This document shows, piece by piece, positions 1 to 9,312 of a stretch of 64,000 nucleotides of DNA. Under the pieces are notes generated by a model, which saw only the letters and a list, made by a program, of their open reading frames with translations, was not told where the DNA came from and ran no database searches. Within the stretch, counting starts at the first letter, position 1. Every line of letters begins with the position of its first letter. The position numbers and the translations under genes were made by a program. Source of the stretch: Bacillus sp. DNRA2 (GTDB taxonomy: Bacteria; Bacillota; Bacilli; Bacillales; Cytobacillaceae); NCBI RefSeq assembly GCF_012843265.1, contig NZ_JABAIT010000020.1:20927-84926 (forward strand), in the 5' to 3' direction.

Positions 1-1217
1 TCTAATAGACGCTTAGCAATATCCAAGGTTCGCACACCCAACTTTTTCTGCCTTCTTCCACTTAAGACAAATTCGTGCTTACAATGCCTATCAAACGGTA
101 AATCATAATGCTCCTTTAGCCTGCGCATCATATAATTAGCATTCAGCACTGCATATTCTGTCACAGCCTTCAAGCCTTCTGCTCCCATCGAACGTATATA
201 AGTATAGGCACGTACATTAATGCCAAAGTTGCCATAGAAAGGCTTAACACGTCCAATTGACTGCGGTCTCTCGTAATCCAATACAAACTCTTCGTCTTTT
301 TTCACAATAACCGGCTTTGGTAAAAACGGTATCAGTTCTTTTTTTACACCAACAGGACCAGATCCCGGACCACCACCACCATGGGGGCCAGTAAATGTTT
401 TATGGAGGTTCAAATGAACCACATCAAAGCCCATATCTCCCGGCCGCGCTTTCGCAAGGACCGCATTTAAATTTGCACCATCATAATATAATTTTCCACC
501 AGCACCATGGACAATTTCGGCCATCTCAACGATATTTTCCTCAAAAAGACCGAGCGTATTCGGATTAGTTAACATCAGCGCTGCAGTATCATTACCGACT
601 ACCCGCTTCAAATCCTCTAAATCAACCAGTCCATTTTCACCAGATTTAACAGTGATTGTTTCAAAACCAGCGACCGTGGCTGAAGCAGGGTTCGTACCAT
701 GTGCAGAATCTGGGACAATGACCTTTGTCCGAGACAAGTCTCCATTTGCTTCATGAAAAGCGCGAATTAACATCAACCCAGTCCATTCACCATGGGCACC
801 GGCAGCAGGTTGCAAAGTGACTTCCTCCATTCCGGTAATTTCCTTTAAATGCTGCTGCAAGTCATACATAAGCTCAAGTGCTCCTTGCACAGAGCTTTCA
901 TCCTGGAACGGATGCAGGTGGGCAAAGCCATTAAAACGAGCAACTGCTTCATTTACTTTCGGATTATACTTCATTGTACAAGAACCTAATGGATAAAAGC
1001 CTGAATCCAAACCATGGTTACGCTTTGAAAGGGCTGTAAAATGCCGCATGATATCAAGCTCAGAAACTTCAGGAAGTGCCGCAGCTTCTTTACGTAAATA
1101 TTCCTGTGGGACTAACTCCTCCACATTTACTTCGGGGATATCCAGTTCCGGTAAACTATATCCGATTCTTCCTGGTGTACTACTTTCAAAAATCAGCGCT
1201 TGATCGTGATTAAGCAT
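1..1217 (-). CDS. gcvPB: Glycine dehydrogenase (decarboxylating) subunit 2, 3' end missing
   Basis: PLP-containing half of the P-protein of the glycine cleavage system, which decarboxylates glycine and passes the aminomethyl group to lipoyl-GcvH. About 405 residues are visible of the roughly 485 usual for the family; the C-terminus runs off the left edge. The PLP lysine motif [14 protein letters not shown] lies near residue 273, preceded by the conserved [10 protein letters not shown] and DGANLNA stretches. The ATG overlaps the gcvPA stop by 8 nt (ATGCTTAA), a coupled arrangement. It is the last gene of the riboswitch-controlled gcvT–gcvPA–gcvPB operon. The identification is secure. Confidence 0.95.
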   Translation of the reverse strand, partial: MLNHDQALIFESSTPGRIGYSLPELDIPEVNVEELVPQEYLRKEAAALPEVSELDIMRHFTALSKRNHGLDSGFYPLGSCTMKYNPKVNEAVARFNGFAHLHPFQDESSVQGALELMYDLQQHLKEITGMEEVTLQPAAGAHGEWTGLMLIRAFHEANGDLSRTKVIVPDSAHGTNPASATVAGFETITVKSGENGLVDLEDLKRVVGNDTAALMLTNPNTLGLFEENIVEMAEIVHGAGGKLYYDGANLNAVLAKARPGDMGFDVVHLNLHKTFTGPHGGGGPGSGPVGVKKELIPFLPKPVIVKKDEEFVLDYERPQSIGRVKPFYGNFGINVRAYTYIRSMGAEGLKAVTEYAVLNANYMMRRLKEHYDLPFDRHCKHEFVLSGRRQKKLGVRTLDIAKRLL

Positions 1218-2556
1218 GGTAATCCCCCATTTCCTTAACAAACTCATCAATTTCTGCTTTTGTTCGTATTTCTGTGACGGCAATTAGCATGTGTTCTGCA
1301 AGTTCTGTAAAATCACGACCGAGATTATAGCCACCAATAATCCCTTTTTTTAACAAATATTGATTAACTTCTTTTACTGGTCTGTTCAACTTAATAACAA
1401 ACTCATTAAAACTTGGCCCATCAAACACAATTTCAAAGCCCGCGCTTTGGAATGTCTGTTTGGCATAATGGGCTTTTTGCATATTAATAAGCGCCATCTC
1501 CTTAACCCCTTGCTTCCCTAGTGCAGTCATGGCAACTGAAGCAGCCAAGGCATTCAATGCCTGATTAGAGCAAATATTAGAGGTCGCTTTGTCGCGTCGA
1601 ATATGCTGCTCGCGCGCTTGTAAGGTCAACACAAATCCCCGCCGACCTTTTTCGTCAACTGTTTGCCCGACCAACCGGCCCGGAACCTTGCGCATGAGCT
1701 TACTTGTGACGGCAAAATATCCACAATGCGGACCACCAAATCCGGTTGGAATACCAAATGGCTGAACATCCCCAACAACTATATCTGCACCGAATTTTCC
1801 CGGAGGTGTTAATGCCCCTAAAGCAAGCGGGTTGCAAGAAACCACAAACATCGCTTTTTTAGCATGAACGATTGGCTCAATTTCCTTTAGTGGTTCAATC
1901 CTTCCAAAGAAATTTGGGTATTGGACAATCACTGCTGCAATTTCATCATTTAAAAGTTCGTTTAGTTTAGTTAAATCTATTACACCATCAACATATGGAA
2001 TTTCTACTACTTCAATATGTTGCCCATGTGCATAAGTCCGTAAGACCTCCTTTGCTTCTGGATGAAGCGCATTTGATACGAGGACTTTTTTACGCCGGGT
2101 TTGACCAGCAGCCAGCATCGCTGACTCTGCCAAAGCTGTTCCCCCGTCGTACATAGAGGAATTCGCAACATCCATTCCTGTTAATTCACATACCATCGTT
2201 TGAAATTCAAAGATGGCTTGTAGCTCACCTTGTGATATTTCAGGCTGATAAGGTGTATAGGCAGTATAAAATTCAGAACGTGAAATCACGTGATCGACAA
2301 TCGTCGGTATGTAGTGATCATACACACCTGCCCCGAGGAATGAAGTATGGCTCTTTAAATCAGCATTTTTAGCGGCTAATCGAGTCATTTCTTTAAGTAA
2401 TGCGGATTCTGATAATTGTGGTTTTAGCTGATAATCTCCCTTAAAGCGAACCTTTTCTGGTATATCATTGAATAATTCATCAATCGAATTTACACCAATG
2501 GTAGCAAGCATTTCCTTTTGATCTTGATCAGTCATAGGTAGGTAACGGTGCTTCAT
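1210..2556 (-). CDS. gcvPA: Glycine dehydrogenase (decarboxylating) subunit 1
   Basis: N-terminal half of the split P-protein, partner of GcvPB. The protein is 448 residues, the usual length in Bacillus, and begins [12 protein letters not shown]. Typical sequence includes [19 protein letters not shown] near the N-terminus and [16 protein letters not shown] centrally. Two adjacent ATG codons are possible; the second was chosen because the AAGGAGG ribosome binding site then sits 7 nt upstream rather than 4. It starts 22 nt after the gcvT stop and overlaps gcvPB by 8 nt, so the three genes form one operon. Confidence 0.96.
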   Translation of the reverse strand: MKHRYLPMTDQDQKEMLATIGVNSIDELFNDIPEKVRFKGDYQLKPQLSESALLKEMTRLAAKNADLKSHTSFLGAGVYDHYIPTIVDHVISRSEFYTAYTPYQPEISQGELQAIFEFQTMVCELTGMDVANSSMYDGGTALAESAMLAAGQTRRKKVLVSNALHPEAKEVLRTYAHGQHIEVVEIPYVDGVIDLTKLNELLNDEIAAVIVQYPNFFGRIEPLKEIEPIVHAKKAMFVVSCNPLALGALTPPGKFGADIVVGDVQPFGIPTGFGGPHCGYFAVTSKLMRKVPGRLVGQTVDEKGRRGFVLTLQAREQHIRRDKATSNICSNQALNALAASVAMTALGKQGVKEMALINMQKAHYAKQTFQSAGFEIVFDGPSFNEFVIKLNRPVKEVNQYLLKKGIIGGYNLGRDFTELAEHMLIAVTEIRTKAEIDEFVKEMGDYHA

Positions 2557-2578
2557 CATTCATCCTCCTTATAAATCG

Positions 2579-3685
2579 TTACTTCGATGCGCTTTTATAG
2601 AAAGGTGTTGCCACTATTTTTGCTTTTAAGCGTTTTCCGCGAATTTCAATATCAACTTCTTCGTCTATTGTGGTATGTTCGACATTTAGTAACGCTAAAC
2701 CGATGTTTCTTTTTAAAGAAGGAGATTGAGTTCCTGTCGTAATAAAGCCAATATTCTCGGAATCCTTATAAACTGGGTAGCCGTGTCTTGGTATGCCGCG
2801 GTCAATCATTTCTACACCAACAAGCTTCCGTTCTAAACCTTCTTCACGTTGACGCTTTAAAACTGCTTTACCAATAAAATCAGCCTCTTTATTAACTTTC
2901 ACAGCAAAACCGATACCAGCCTCTAACGGGGAAATATCCGGTGACAATTCCTGTCCGTATAAAGCAAGCACGGCTTCAAATCTTAACGTATCTCTTGCCC
3001 CCAAACCGCATGGGATGACTCCCTCGTCTGTACCAGCTACCAACAAATCATTCCAGAGCTTGACGGCACAGTTTGCATCACAATATACTTCAAATCCGTT
3101 TTCTCCGGTATAACCGGTTCTTGACACGATCGCCTTTATCCCATTTACCTCAACATCTTTTTGAAAGCGAAACGGGGCAATTTCAGCTAAGTTTATGTTA
3201 GGACAGAGCTTTTGCAACACCAGTTCACTTGCAGGACCCTGCAGAGCTAGCTGGGCTGTCTGCTGTGATAAATTGACTAATTGAACGTCACCTTCCAAAT
3301 GTTCGTTTAACCATTGGAAGTCCTTTTCAATATTTGAGGCGTTTACCACCAGCAAATAATGCTCCTCCGCTAACATATAAATCAACAAATCATCCACTGT
3401 ACCACCATTTTCATAACACATGGCCGTATATTGTGCACCGCTGATCGTTAGCTTTGACACATCATTTGTCATTATTTTTTGTAAAAAAGAAAGACTTTCT
3501 GGTCCTGTTACTTCTATTTCGCCCATATGTGATACATCAAATAAACCAGCTTTTGTTCTGACGGCATGATGTTCTTCTTTTATGCTGGAAAATTGAACAG
3601 GAAGCTCCCATCCACCAAAATCTATCGTCTTTGCGCCATATTGCTTATAAACTTCAAATAAAGGTGTTCGTTTTAAATGTGTCAT
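2579..3685 (-). CDS. gcvT: Glycine cleavage system aminomethyltransferase (T-protein)
   Basis: Transfers the methylene group from aminomethyl-lipoyl-GcvH to tetrahydrofolate, releasing ammonia. The 368-residue product begins [19 protein letters not shown] and contains the GcvT folate-binding fold landmarks [21 protein letters not shown] and the C-terminal barrel. The frame is open 25 codons further upstream, but this ATG follows a GAGGAGG site at 6 nt spacing and matches the family N-terminus. It is the first gene after the glycine riboswitch, as in B. subtilis. Confidence 0.96.
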   Translation of the reverse strand: MTHLKRTPLFEVYKQYGAKTIDFGGWELPVQFSSIKEEHHAVRTKAGLFDVSHMGEIEVTGPESLSFLQKIMTNDVSKLTISGAQYTAMCYENGGTVDDLLIYMLAEEHYLLVVNASNIEKDFQWLNEHLEGDVQLVNLSQQTAQLALQGPASELVLQKLCPNINLAEIAPFRFQKDVEVNGIKAIVSRTGYTGENGFEVYCDANCAVKLWNDLLVAGTDEGVIPCGLGARDTLRFEAVLALYGQELSPDISPLEAGIGFAVKVNKEADFIGKAVLKRQREEGLERKLVGVEMIDRGIPRHGYPVYKDSENIGFITTGTQSPSLKRNIGLALLNVEHTTIDEEVDIEIRGKRLKAKIVATPFYKSASK

Positions 3686-3753
3686 CTTGTTCCTCCTCGA
3701 TAAAGAGTTCTCAGCAACCTGATTATTTTGTGTAAACACTGGGTTTTTCATGA

Positions 3754-3806
3754 AAAACAAAAAGGACAGAGGCCTCCCGTTGTTCCAACGGTTGGTCTCT
3801 GTCCTG
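3754..3806 (-). terminator. Riboswitch-controlled terminator hairpin before gcvT
   Basis: On the minus strand a long stem pairs GGACAGAG with CTCTGTCC and is followed by TTTTTG, directly after the second glycine aptamer. The 5' arm overlaps the 3' end of the aptamer, so glycine binding and terminator folding should be mutually exclusive. This is the expected expression platform of a glycine-ON switch. Confidence 0.8.
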
Positions 3807-3966
3807 GCACCTGAAAGTTTACCTAAAAAAACCGGCTTTCCCCTTTGGTGGCTTCAACATGATGCGAAGCACTCTCCAGAGCTGCGTCCCATATGAGTTC
3901 TTTTGCCTGAGAGATTCGCTATTTTTTAGCTTGCTCCTTCGGCGCTACACTAGTAGTCTCTCCCCA
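3793..3966 (-). ncRNA. Tandem glycine riboswitch (gcvT element)
   Basis: Read on the minus strand, the first aptamer shows GGGGAGAGACTAC, GCCGAAGGAGCAA, TCTCAGGCAAAAGAAC and CTCTGGAGAGTG in order, the conserved blocks of the glycine riboswitch. A short linker leads to a second, smaller aptamer with CCACCAAAGGGGAAAGCC and CTTTCAGGTGCCAGGAC. Two aptamers in tandem ahead of a terminator are the known architecture controlling gcvT-gcvPA-gcvPB in Bacillus. Confidence 0.92.
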
Positions 3967-4007
3967 TATCATCATCCGCACCAATATTTTTTTGGGATTT
4001 GGGTAGG

Positions 4008-4037
4008 ATAATACCCAAATACATCATGAAAAACCAA
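4008..4037 (-). promoter_or_regulatory. Candidate SigA promoter of the gcv operon
   Basis: Minus strand TTGGTT (-35), 18 nt spacer, TATTAT (-10), about 40 nt upstream of the first riboswitch aptamer. The -10 lies inside a 9-bp inverted repeat (3997–4020). Prediction from consensus only. Confidence 0.4.
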
Positions 4038-4148
4038 TTTCTAGATTAATTAATATGTAAAAATTTTAAACTTTATTAATATTTTTATCCTATCATTTCA
4101 AGGCTTAGTTGAGCAATACATAGATGAAAAATAAAGGAGCTGTAAACA

Positions 4149-5837
4149 ATGTCGGTGCAAATCATATTTGATTCCTCCTGGAAGGATGAATTTTTGCAAA
4201 GGATGGAAAATGATGGTCCATGGGCAAATTGGGAGCTATATAAATTAGCAGTTGAAGTAGAAGCACACACCATCATTCCTGAATTCGAAGGCCTGCAGGC
4301 TCCAAAGCATCTATCAGAATTAACGCCGCTCCCGCATCAACTTGAAGTTGCCAAGCAGGTAGTCGAAAACATGAACGGTAAAGCCATCTTAGCTGATGAA
4401 GTTGGACTTGGAAAAACGATTGAAGCAGGTTTAATTTTAAAAGAATATATGATTCGCGGGTTAGTCAAAAAAGTATTAATTCTAGTTCCAGCTTCATTGG
4501 TGACACAATGGGTTCAGGAACTTAACTCAAAGTTCTTTATTCCAGCCGTTTCCCAACGAAAAAGCTACGTTTGGGAACAATACGATGTGATTGTCTCTTC
4601 GATTGATACGGCCAAACGAAGTCCACATCGTGAAATTATTTTTAATCAAAATTATGACTTAATTATTATTGATGAGGCTCACAAGCTGAAAAATAATAAA
4701 ACTAAAAACTATGAATTCGTGCAAAACTTAAAAAAGAAATTTTGTCTGCTCCTCACAGCAACCCCGATTCAAAATCGGATTGAAGAAATCTTTAATTTAG
4801 TATCGCTATTAAAACCAGGTCATTTAGGCAATGAAGCTAACTTTTATGAAAAATATAAACGGGATAGTCGTTCGCTAAATGATGATCAGCATTTAAAGGA
4901 ACTGGTCAATAAAGTCATGATTCGCAACCGTCGTGCTGACACAGGAATTGAGTGGACGAAACGGCATGTTGAAACGATGGTGATTGATTTTACAAAAGAG
5001 GAACGTGACTTATACGAATCCATCCTCTCGTTACGCTCTGAAGGAAACTGGCTGTCCTCTAGTCAATTTTCCTTAATGACTTTACAGCGTGAGGCCTGCA
5101 GTAGTCGGGAGGCAGTCTATCTGACCTTGAAAAACATGTTAGCCAAACAGGAAGATCCTACGCCTAATTTTACGGAAATCATCCACAGTTTGATTGAAAA
5201 GGTGAATGCTGTTCAAACGAATTCTAAAGCCAATAAAGCCCTTGAACTAATACAATCAATCAACGACAAGGTGATTATTTTCACCGAATATCGCGCCACC
5301 CAATTGTACCTGCAATGGTTTCTACGGCAGCATAGTATTACATCTGTTCCATTTCGCGGTGGCTTCAAACGTGGCAAAAAAGATTGGATGCGTGAATTGT
5401 TTCAGAAAAATGCTCAAGTGCTAATCGCAACAGAAGCAGGTGGTGAAGGAATTAATCTGCAATTTTGCAATCATATCATTAACTTTGATCTCCCATGGAA
5501 TCCAATGCGGCTAGAGCAAAGAATTGGACGGATCCATCGCCTTGGTCAAGAAAAAGATGTGATGATTTATAATTTTGCAACGAGTGACACCGTCGAGGAG
5601 CATATTTTGAAACTCCTTTATGAAAAAATTCATCTGTTCGAAAAGGTGATTGGTGAGTTGGATGATATTTTAACAAAATTGGAGTTTGGCAACTTCGATG
5701 AACATATGGTTGATATATTTGGAAATTCAGCTTCAGAAGGCGAAATGCGAATAAAAATGGAGAATCTTACCTCAATGATCCAATTTGCACAACAAATGAA
5801 AGCGGGTGAAGCTCATGCAGCAGCAGGAAATTCATAA
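4149..5837 (+). CDS. yqhH: SNF2/DEAD-like superfamily 2 helicase YqhH
   Basis: The 562-residue protein has the two RecA-like halves of an SNF2-family ATPase: Walker A DEVGLGKT at residues 83–90, a DEAH box near 174–177, LTATPIQN after it, and in the second half IIFTEYRATQ, ATEAGGEGINLQ and the helicase VI motif RIGRIHRLGQ. The ATG follows AAAGGAG at 9 nt. It is divergent from the gcv operon and overlaps yqhG by 23 nt, so the two are probably translationally coupled. The B. subtilis ortholog has no well-defined role; the substrate is unknown. Confidence 0.92.
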   Translation: MSVQIIFDSSWKDEFLQRMENDGPWANWELYKLAVEVEAHTIIPEFEGLQAPKHLSELTPLPHQLEVAKQVVENMNGKAILADEVGLGKTIEAGLILKEYMIRGLVKKVLILVPASLVTQWVQELNSKFFIPAVSQRKSYVWEQYDVIVSSIDTAKRSPHREIIFNQNYDLIIIDEAHKLKNNKTKNYEFVQNLKKKFCLLLTATPIQNRIEEIFNLVSLLKPGHLGNEANFYEKYKRDSRSLNDDQHLKELVNKVMIRNRRADTGIEWTKRHVETMVIDFTKEERDLYESILSLRSEGNWLSSSQFSLMTLQREACSSREAVYLTLKNMLAKQEDPTPNFTEIIHSLIEKVNAVQTNSKANKALELIQSINDKVIIFTEYRATQLYLQWFLRQHSITSVPFRGGFKRGKKDWMRELFQKNAQVLIATEAGGEGINLQFCNHIINFDLPWNPMRLEQRIGRIHRLGQEKDVMIYNFATSDTVEEHILKLLYEKIHLFEKVIGELDDILTKLEFGNFDEHMVDIFGNSASEGEMRIKMENLTSMIQFAQQMKAGEAHAAAGNS

Positions 5838-6624
5838 TTTTTTGGAGCAATATTTTCATTCGAATCATTGTGAAATCTTGGAAAATAACCAGGGCTATAT
5901 GGTCGTTCAACTGACAAAAGAGCTAGACAAGGAATTAATGAATCGGCCGTTTTATTGGCATTATCTTGAGAAAACCGGTGGTACACCTAATCCAATGAAA
6001 CTAACCTTGATAACTAACAATCAGGATGCGCCACAAGATTTGAAAGGAGAAACAATCCATTTTGGCTCACCTCGTCTCCATCAAATCTTTAAATCGACAA
6101 AAAGTCTTGCAGGATACATTCGATTATATGAAAAACATTCACATGTAATCGGGAAGAATACACCCTTATACCCTTGGCTTGGTTTAAATTTGAAAATCTC
6201 TTATCAATGTGACCGAAAGCGCGATATCTTCCAATCAATCGGTCTCAATCTAATCAACGGTATGATGGTGACCGAGTTCCACGATTTGCTATTAAGTCTT
6301 TCATTGACACCAAAAATTCCAGACTATTCTTTCACGCTTTCACCATTAGTGATGCCGAAAAGTGGTTTAATCCGCATCGAACAGTATATAAAAAAGATGA
6401 TTGAGTCCGATAATCACAATTGGGCTGACGAAGCAAGAAAAAGATGGAAGCAGGATTTGGATTTACTCGAACATTTTTATGAGGATGTTGAAAATAAAGA
6501 AGCGTTTGAAACAGAAAAACAAGCTCTACAGGAACAATACGAGCCAAAGATTACGATTTCGATTGTGAATGGTGGTTTTTTTTATTTAACTGATGCAGCC
6601 ATTCACAACAAAATCACGCACTAA
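5815..6624 (+). CDS. yqhG: YqhG family protein
   Basis: A 269-residue soluble protein beginning MQQQEIHNFLEQYFHSNHC, with no membrane segment and no known catalytic motif. A GTG 9 nt upstream is also possible; the ATG was chosen because its N-terminus (MQQ-EIH) looks like the YqhG family start. It overlaps the end of yqhH, as in B. subtilis, which suggests a partner function with the helicase. The biochemical role is unknown. Confidence 0.85.
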   Translation: MQQQEIHNFLEQYFHSNHCEILENNQGYMVVQLTKELDKELMNRPFYWHYLEKTGGTPNPMKLTLITNNQDAPQDLKGETIHFGSPRLHQIFKSTKSLAGYIRLYEKHSHVIGKNTPLYPWLGLNLKISYQCDRKRDIFQSIGLNLINGMMVTEFHDLLLSLSLTPKIPDYSFTLSPLVMPKSGLIRIEQYIKKMIESDNHNWADEARKRWKQDLDLLEHFYEDVENKEAFETEKQALQEQYEPKITISIVNGGFFYLTDAAIHNKITH

Positions 6625-6653
6625 AACAAGCTACCTCGAGTCTAATAAAGAAA

Positions 6654-6680
6654 GGAGACCAGCAACAAGCGAGTCTCCAA
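6654..6680 (-). terminator. Rho-independent terminator after yqzE (end of comG–aroK–yqzE unit)
   Basis: Minus-strand stem GGAGAC / GTCTCC with a short loop followed by TTTCTTT, just downstream of the yqzE stop. The plus strand has no T-run here, so it acts on the minus-strand transcript. Confidence 0.7.
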
Positions 6681-6685
6681 AAAAG

Positions 6686-6865
6686 CTAATGCTTCCGTTT
6701 GAACATTGTATATAAGGCGTACGGAATCACCCCAAACCAATGATATAAAAACGGTTCCTTTGTAACCTTGCGATCGATCTTATGCTTTTTTCGAACATCT
6801 CTCGGCTGGTCGATATATTTCACAAAGGTTTGGGTAATATATTTAACATAATCATTTGTTTTCAT
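6686..6865 (-). CDS. yqzE: YqzE family small protein
   Basis: A 59-residue basic protein beginning [20 protein letters not shown] and ending with a hydrophobic stretch [17 protein letters not shown] before a basic tail, the typical YqzE pattern. The ATG has GGAGGA 7 nt upstream. It lies 53 nt after aroK and is the last gene of the transcript that starts at comGA. Its function is unknown; in B. subtilis yqzE also follows comGG. Confidence 0.85.
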   Translation of the reverse strand: MKTNDYVKYITQTFVKYIDQPRDVRKKHKIDRKVTKEPFLYHWFGVIPYALYTMFKRKH

Positions 6866-6918
6866 TGGACATTCCTCCGTTATCTACTTCCGATAACAGT
6901 ATGTCCAATTTTTATTGG

Positions 6919-7413
6919 TTAGAAACGAGCAATAATTTCTTTGACAATGGTTGGAATATCTTTCCCAGTCGTATCAATTTTCATATGACAGCAATCAAGA
7001 TAAAGTGGTAGACGCTGGTTATAAAGCTCAAATAGCGCAGTTTCCTTATCCTTCTTTAGCAAAGGGCGCGACTGATCATTTTGTAACCTTTCAAGAATTT
7101 CTGCAGGATTGGCATCTAAAAATACCACAAAGCCATGCTCCTTCATCCATTGCCGATTGGCCTCATTCATGACAATTCCGCCTCCAGTCGTGATGATTGC
7201 ATTCTCAAGAGGTAGTGTTTTTATGAATGTTGATTCTAAGTCACGAAAATATGCTTCACCATTCTCGGCAAATATGTCATTAATACTCTTCCCTTCTTGA
7301 GATACGATTTCCGCATCCATATCGATAACGGAAACACCAAGCGCTGTGGCCAAATCTTTGCCCACCGTTGTTTTCCCTGCTCCCATTAATCCAATTAAAT
7401 ATATAGCTTGCAC
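6919..7413 (-). CDS. aroK: Shikimate kinase
   Basis: Phosphorylates shikimate with ATP in the chorismate pathway. The 164-residue protein has the P-loop GLMGAGKT at residues 8–15, the DMDAEI shikimate-binding segment, GGGIV, and the lid RPLL near residue 116. The start is GTG with AGGGGA 7 nt upstream. It begins 15 nt after comGG with no terminator between, so it is probably co-transcribed with the competence operon; an internal promoter is not obvious, though a housekeeping enzyme would need one. Confidence 0.93.
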   Translation of the reverse strand: MQAIYLIGLMGAGKTTVGKDLATALGVSVIDMDAEIVSQEGKSINDIFAENGEAYFRDLESTFIKTLPLENAIITTGGGIVMNEANRQWMKEHGFVVFLDANPAEILERLQNDQSRPLLKKDKETALFELYNQRLPLYLDCCHMKIDTTGKDIPTIVKEIIARF

Positions 7414-7428
7414 TTTTCTATCCCCTGT

Positions 7429-7809
7429 TCAATTCTTTTCCACCCATTTTATCATCTTTTTTACACTTTTGTTATAGTAAGCAAATCCAATTAGCGTCTC
7501 ACCTGAATTCAACTTGAGGTTAAAGGTGATTTTCAAAGTGCTTCCCAAATCCTCTATTGCGTAATTCATCCTACCGTCCTGCAACAAAAACTCTCCACTG
7601 GATAGCATTTGCTCACCATTTTGCAAACTCGATTCTACCTTCCTTACACAGTATAGAAAATAATATTCTGTCTTTAAAATGGTTTCAGTTTCTTTAAGGA
7701 TTTTTTTCTCATTTATATACTGTTCGGTATAGATGATCAGAAAAGTGGATGTTAATAACAGCATAGATAGAGTTAATGGGTAAGTGAAGCCTTGCTCGTT
7801 TAATCTCAC
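7429..7809 (-). CDS. comGG: Competence pseudopilus minor component ComGG
   Basis: A 126-residue minor pseudopilin of the DNA-uptake machinery, the last com gene of the operon. It begins MRLNEQGFTYPLTLSMLLL: a short basic leader, the G|F cleavage site for ComC, and a hydrophobic helix lacking the usual glutamate at +5, as is typical for ComGG. The GTG start overlaps the comGF stop by one base (TAGTG). It acts at the membrane in assembly of the ComGC pseudopilus. Confidence 0.85.
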   Translation of the reverse strand: MRLNEQGFTYPLTLSMLLLTSTFLIIYTEQYINEKKILKETETILKTEYYFLYCVRKVESSLQNGEQMLSSGEFLLQDGRMNYAIEDLGSTLKITFNLKLNSGETLIGFAYYNKSVKKMIKWVEKN

Positions 7810-8279
7810 TACGATACCACATCCTTCAATAACAAGCGTATTTCCTCTCGGTATTCATAGCCATTTACATCTGTCACCGTCACTAAAATCCCATTCAACA
7901 GCCTTTCAAACTGAAAAAACTGGACCTGCTGCAAAATAATTTCATGTCCCTTATTATCAACTCGCCGCCTGAGATTTGTACCGTAACGTTCATAAATAAT
8001 CATCTCACCATCTTTTTCGAGCTGCAATCTTTGTGGAGTTATCGTAACCCACTGACTCATTCTGATTTCCTTTTTGATTTGACTGATAAAAATTTCCCAT
8101 TCGAGCCGCTGCAATTTCTGTTCAATCGGCTTCTCTCGGTTAATTGTTGAAAGCATCATCGGAACGAAGCTTATGATTACGGTAAAAACCGAAAAGGCCA
8201 CGAGCATTTCGACAAGTGTAAAACCATGATTATTCCTTAGAGCGGCATTTTTGATAAACGTTTTTATTTTCATCTTCAT
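7809..8279 (-). CDS. comGF: Competence pseudopilus minor component ComGF
   Basis: A 156-residue pseudopilin-like protein with a prepilin signal NNHGFTLVEMLVAFSVF: G|F cleavage site, Glu at +5 and a hydrophobic helix. ATG codons at 8279 and 8273 are both possible; the first gives an 18-residue leader. It overlaps the end of comGE by 50 nt and comGG by 1 nt, in the conserved comG order. Confidence 0.88.
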   Translation of the reverse strand: MKMKIKTFIKNAALRNNHGFTLVEMLVAFSVFTVIISFVPMMLSTINREKPIEQKLQRLEWEIFISQIKKEIRMSQWVTITPQRLQLEKDGEMIIYERYGTNLRRRVDNKGHEIILQQVQFFQFERLLNGILVTVTDVNGYEYREEIRLLLKDVVS

Positions 8280-8517
8280 GCCTTACACACACCTCGGTTT
8301 TTGACGTTCCCTCACTCCAGCTTACCTCATATGCCGTTCCATTCAATTGAACCGTCCGTGTACCTGTAGTTACACTCTCATCAATCCCCCGCTCCAATTC
8401 ATCATATAAGAGGTGAAGTGCTGTCTTGTCTTGCTGTAGCCTTGAAGATTGATCCCAAACAAGCAAGACTTGAGGAAGCAATGCACATGTTATGATGAGC
8501 CATGTGGACATGGACAA
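8230..8517 (-). CDS. comGE: Competence protein ComGE, 5' end disrupted or non-canonical
   Basis: By position between comGD and comGF this is the minor pseudopilin ComGE. The first usable start codon in frame is TTG at 8517, giving 95 residues that begin inside a hydrophobic helix. The frame continues upstream and encodes R-N-D-G-Y-F-L-A-E-L-L, a clear prepilin cleavage site with Glu at +5. That part has no ATG, GTG or TTG of its own: the only upstream start is ATG TTG at 8559–8554, followed immediately by an in-frame TGA at 8553–8551. Either ComGE is made by UGA read-through, or it is a recent nonsense mutant (TGG to TGA would restore it). A truncated product would lack the export and cleavage signal. 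Confidence 0.7.
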   Translation of the reverse strand: MSMSTWLIITCALLPQVLLVWDQSSRLQQDKTALHLLYDELERGIDESVTTGTRTVQLNGTAYEVSWSEGTSKTEVCVRHEDENKNVYQKCRSKE

Positions 8518-8542
8518 CAGTAATTCCGCTAAAAAATAACCA

Positions 8543-8983
8543 TCATTCCTTCACAACATAAAATCGCCCTCTTCCAATTAAAAACACCATCCGATACGTT
8601 TCCCCGTCAATTCTGATAAAAAGTGCCCCAAATTGATTGAGATTTCCATTAGCTGTGATTTCAAAATATAGCGGCATCGTTCCAGGAGTAACCTTAACCT
8701 CCTTCGAGTATTGCTTCTCGAGAATAATCGCCCCATTATAATTTTCTCGAAAGTAATAATAATTTTTTTCCGACATGATATTGACCCTTACTACGGTCTG
8801 ATGAGAAATGGCATACTGTTGGGCAAAAAACAAGTCCGATTTAATCTGTGAAAAGAACAATTGCTTTTCAGGCCAAGAAGCATGTGGGTTCAAGAAAAAG
8901 AGGGGAAATGAAGAAATCAATAAGAATACCGAGAAAACGAGTAATGTTTCTGTAAGTGTAAAACCCTTTTCATTCAATTTCAT
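8543..8983 (-). CDS. comGD: Competence pseudopilin ComGD
   Basis: A 146-residue type IV prepilin-like protein. The N-terminus MKLNEKGFTLTETLLVFSVF has the basic leader, G|F site and Glu at +5 followed by a hydrophobic helix; the rest is a beta-rich pseudopilin head. The ATG overlaps the comGC stop by one base (TAATG). It is part of the pseudopilus needed for transforming DNA to reach ComEA. Confidence 0.9.
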   Translation of the reverse strand: MKLNEKGFTLTETLLVFSVFLLISSFPLFFLNPHASWPEKQLFFSQIKSDLFFAQQYAISHQTVVRVNIMSEKNYYYFRENYNGAIILEKQYSKEVKVTPGTMPLYFEITANGNLNQFGALFIRIDGETYRMVFLIGRGRFYVVKE

Positions 8984-9288
8984 TACAATTCAGGCGTTGT
9001 AGTGACTTTGCCATTTGCCCCAATTGTAATGGTCACACCTGAACATGGAGATTCTCCTTTCACATATCCATCGGTAATTAAAACCTCAAGACTATCTGGA
9101 TAAGTATTTTTTTCCATTTTGTAAGACTGCACTTGTGCTTCGACCATTTTTACATATGCCTTGCAACCCTTATCATTGATATTTGCACTTTGATCAGCAA
9201 TATTGGGGATGGTAATGATTAACAACACTGAAATAATAAGCAAAACTATCATCATTTCGATTAGTGTAAAACCTTTTTGATTTTTCAT
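8983..9288 (-). CDS. comGC: Major competence pseudopilin ComGC
   Basis: A 101-residue major pseudopilin with the leader MKNQKGFTLIEMMIVLLIIS, cleaved by ComC after the glycine. Two cysteines in the mature part (GCKAY and SPCSG) fit the known intramolecular disulfide of ComGC. It is 24 nt downstream of comGB with AGGAATAACTT before the ATG. The polymerised protein forms the competence pseudopilus across the cell wall. Confidence 0.95.
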   Translation of the reverse strand: MKNQKGFTLIEMMIVLLIISVLLIITIPNIADQSANINDKGCKAYVKMVEAQVQSYKMEKNTYPDSLEVLITDGYVKGESPCSGVTITIGANGKVTTTPEL

Positions 9289-9312
9289 AAGTTATTCCTC
9301 CAACACAATAGA

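Noticed and set aside
4085..4276. 63-codon minus-strand frame at the yqhH start
   Set aside because: Overlaps the yqhH start and its ribosome binding site; no independent support.
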